DNA of 45,927 bases from Patescibacteria group bacterium (GTDB lineage: Bacteria > Patescibacteriota > Minisyncoccia > Phycocordibacterales > Phycocordibacteraceae), in contig JAGWWI010000004.1 in NCBI GenBank assembly GCA_018970465.1, positions 1 through 45,927 on the forward strand, given 5' to 3'. Position numbers and translations under genes: made by a program. Shown here in pieces: positions 45,748 to 45,927 of the stretch; position 1 is the first letter of the stretch, and the number at the start of each line of letters is the position of its first letter. The notes below the pieces were generated by a model. It did not search any database. It was not told the DNA's origin and was given only the letters and a program-made list of their open reading frames with translations.

Positions 45748-45793
45748 GAGGAGAATTGTTGCTCCTGTAGTATAGATTGAATTACCACCCCAA

Positions 45794-45927
45794 CCTAAAT
45801 TCACCCCTGAATTAGGACACCCTCGTTTTTGATAATACCTGCCGTTAAGGCAAGCTCCCGCGCACTCCGGTATCCGAGAATCCGCCTCGGCTTGTCGTTG
45901 ATGATAGCGCATGCTTGATTGATTTCC
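45794..45927 (-). mobile_element. IS30-family element, 3' end (right copy, inverted)
   Basis: Exact inverted duplicate of bases 1-123 over 45794-45916, plus 11 further bases of the element up to the window edge. The flank beyond the element end differs from that of the left copy. Confidence 0.8.
45801..45926 (-). CDS. IS30-family transposase, C-terminal fragment (partial at window edge)
   Basis: Same frame as the left copy, four residues longer (EINQ before ACAIINDKPRR...), ending GVLIQG-stop. The N-terminal part lies outside the window. Confidence 0.7.
   Translation of the reverse strand, partial: EINQACAIINDKPRRILGYRSARELALTAGIIKNEGVLIQG

Noticed and set aside
1-45927. The whole window as a composite transposon between inverted IS30 copies
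   Set aside because: It contains dnaA, dnaN, ribosomal protein genes and core metabolism, so it is chromosomal; the IS ends are more simply contig breaks.
1-45927. CRISPR arrays, Cas genes, toxin-antitoxin or restriction systems
   Set aside because: No regularly spaced repeats and no recognisable nuclease, toxin or antitoxin genes were found; the only methyltransferase is a fragment without a restriction partner.
1-45927. Alternative genetic code (TGA as Gly, as in Gracilibacteria/Absconditabacteria)
   Set aside because: TGA is used as terminal stop in well-bounded genes such as holA, ruvB, yvcK and murE without read-through homology.

Overview
The window is GC-rich, densely packed bacterial DNA read with the standard code (TGA acts as stop). 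It most likely belongs to the Candidate Phyla Radiation (Patescibacteria, Parcubacteria-like). I infer this from family-level resemblance: small divergent housekeeping proteins, a proofreading-free Pol I, short YebC and YidC, a VirB4/PrgI/VirB2-like pilus or secretion cluster, KGG-repeat and lamin-tail proteins, and a serine-recombinase/methyltransferase/terminase-like island. No database search was possible, so taxonomy is an inference.

Both window ends are the same 123 bp in inverted orientation. Each encodes the C-terminus of an IS30-family transposase, so the window looks like a contig broken at two copies of one insertion sequence. Region 1-6 kb is accessory: a LysE-like membrane protein, tRNA-Arg(CCG), a membrane-anchored Ig-like protein, then a graveyard of mobile-element genes. 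The graveyard holds a chimeric serine recombinase without its catalytic domain, a 5'-truncated unknown gene, a zinc-ribbon protein, a frameshifted terminase-small-subunit-like gene and an N-truncated DNA methyltransferase.

Region 6-25 kb is housekeeping: rpsT, ruvA, a MurE-like ligase, a lamin-tail-like protein, an HTH/LAGLIDADG protein beside an odd tRNA-Lys(TTT), yvcK, a HAD phosphatase, an ABC-F ATPase, tsaE-polA-holA, a VanY-type DD-carboxypeptidase, a small lipoprotein, pilB, a KGG protein, ruvB-yebC-ruvC, a small acidic ORF missing from the ORF track, and a class A PBP. Region 25-29 kb is the replication-origin neighbourhood: dnaN and dnaA on the minus strand, rpmH-rnpA-yidC diverging on the plus strand, and near-consensus DnaA boxes.

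Region 28.9-35.7 kb is a minus-strand operon for a minimal type IV secretion-like machine: PrgI-like, TraC-domain, VirB4 ATPase, polytopic membrane protein, secreted Ig-like protein, VirB2-like pilin and a membrane-anchored beta-propeller-like protein. Region 35.7-45.5 kb carries an M50 protease, rpmB, a degenerate ComEC-type metallo-beta-lactamase-like protein, Fe/Mn superoxide dismutase, ComEC, RNase HI, RecJ, a HIT protein, tpiA-pgk and a second PilB-like ATPase.

The most striking global signal is regulatory. A TANNNT-type -10 hexamer ends only 6-8 nt before the start codon of at least 16 genes, with no Shine-Dalgarno, so most transcripts are predicted to be leaderless. A few genes (yvcK, the lipoprotein, the IS-proximal zinc-ribbon protein, ruvC) instead have a clear SD.
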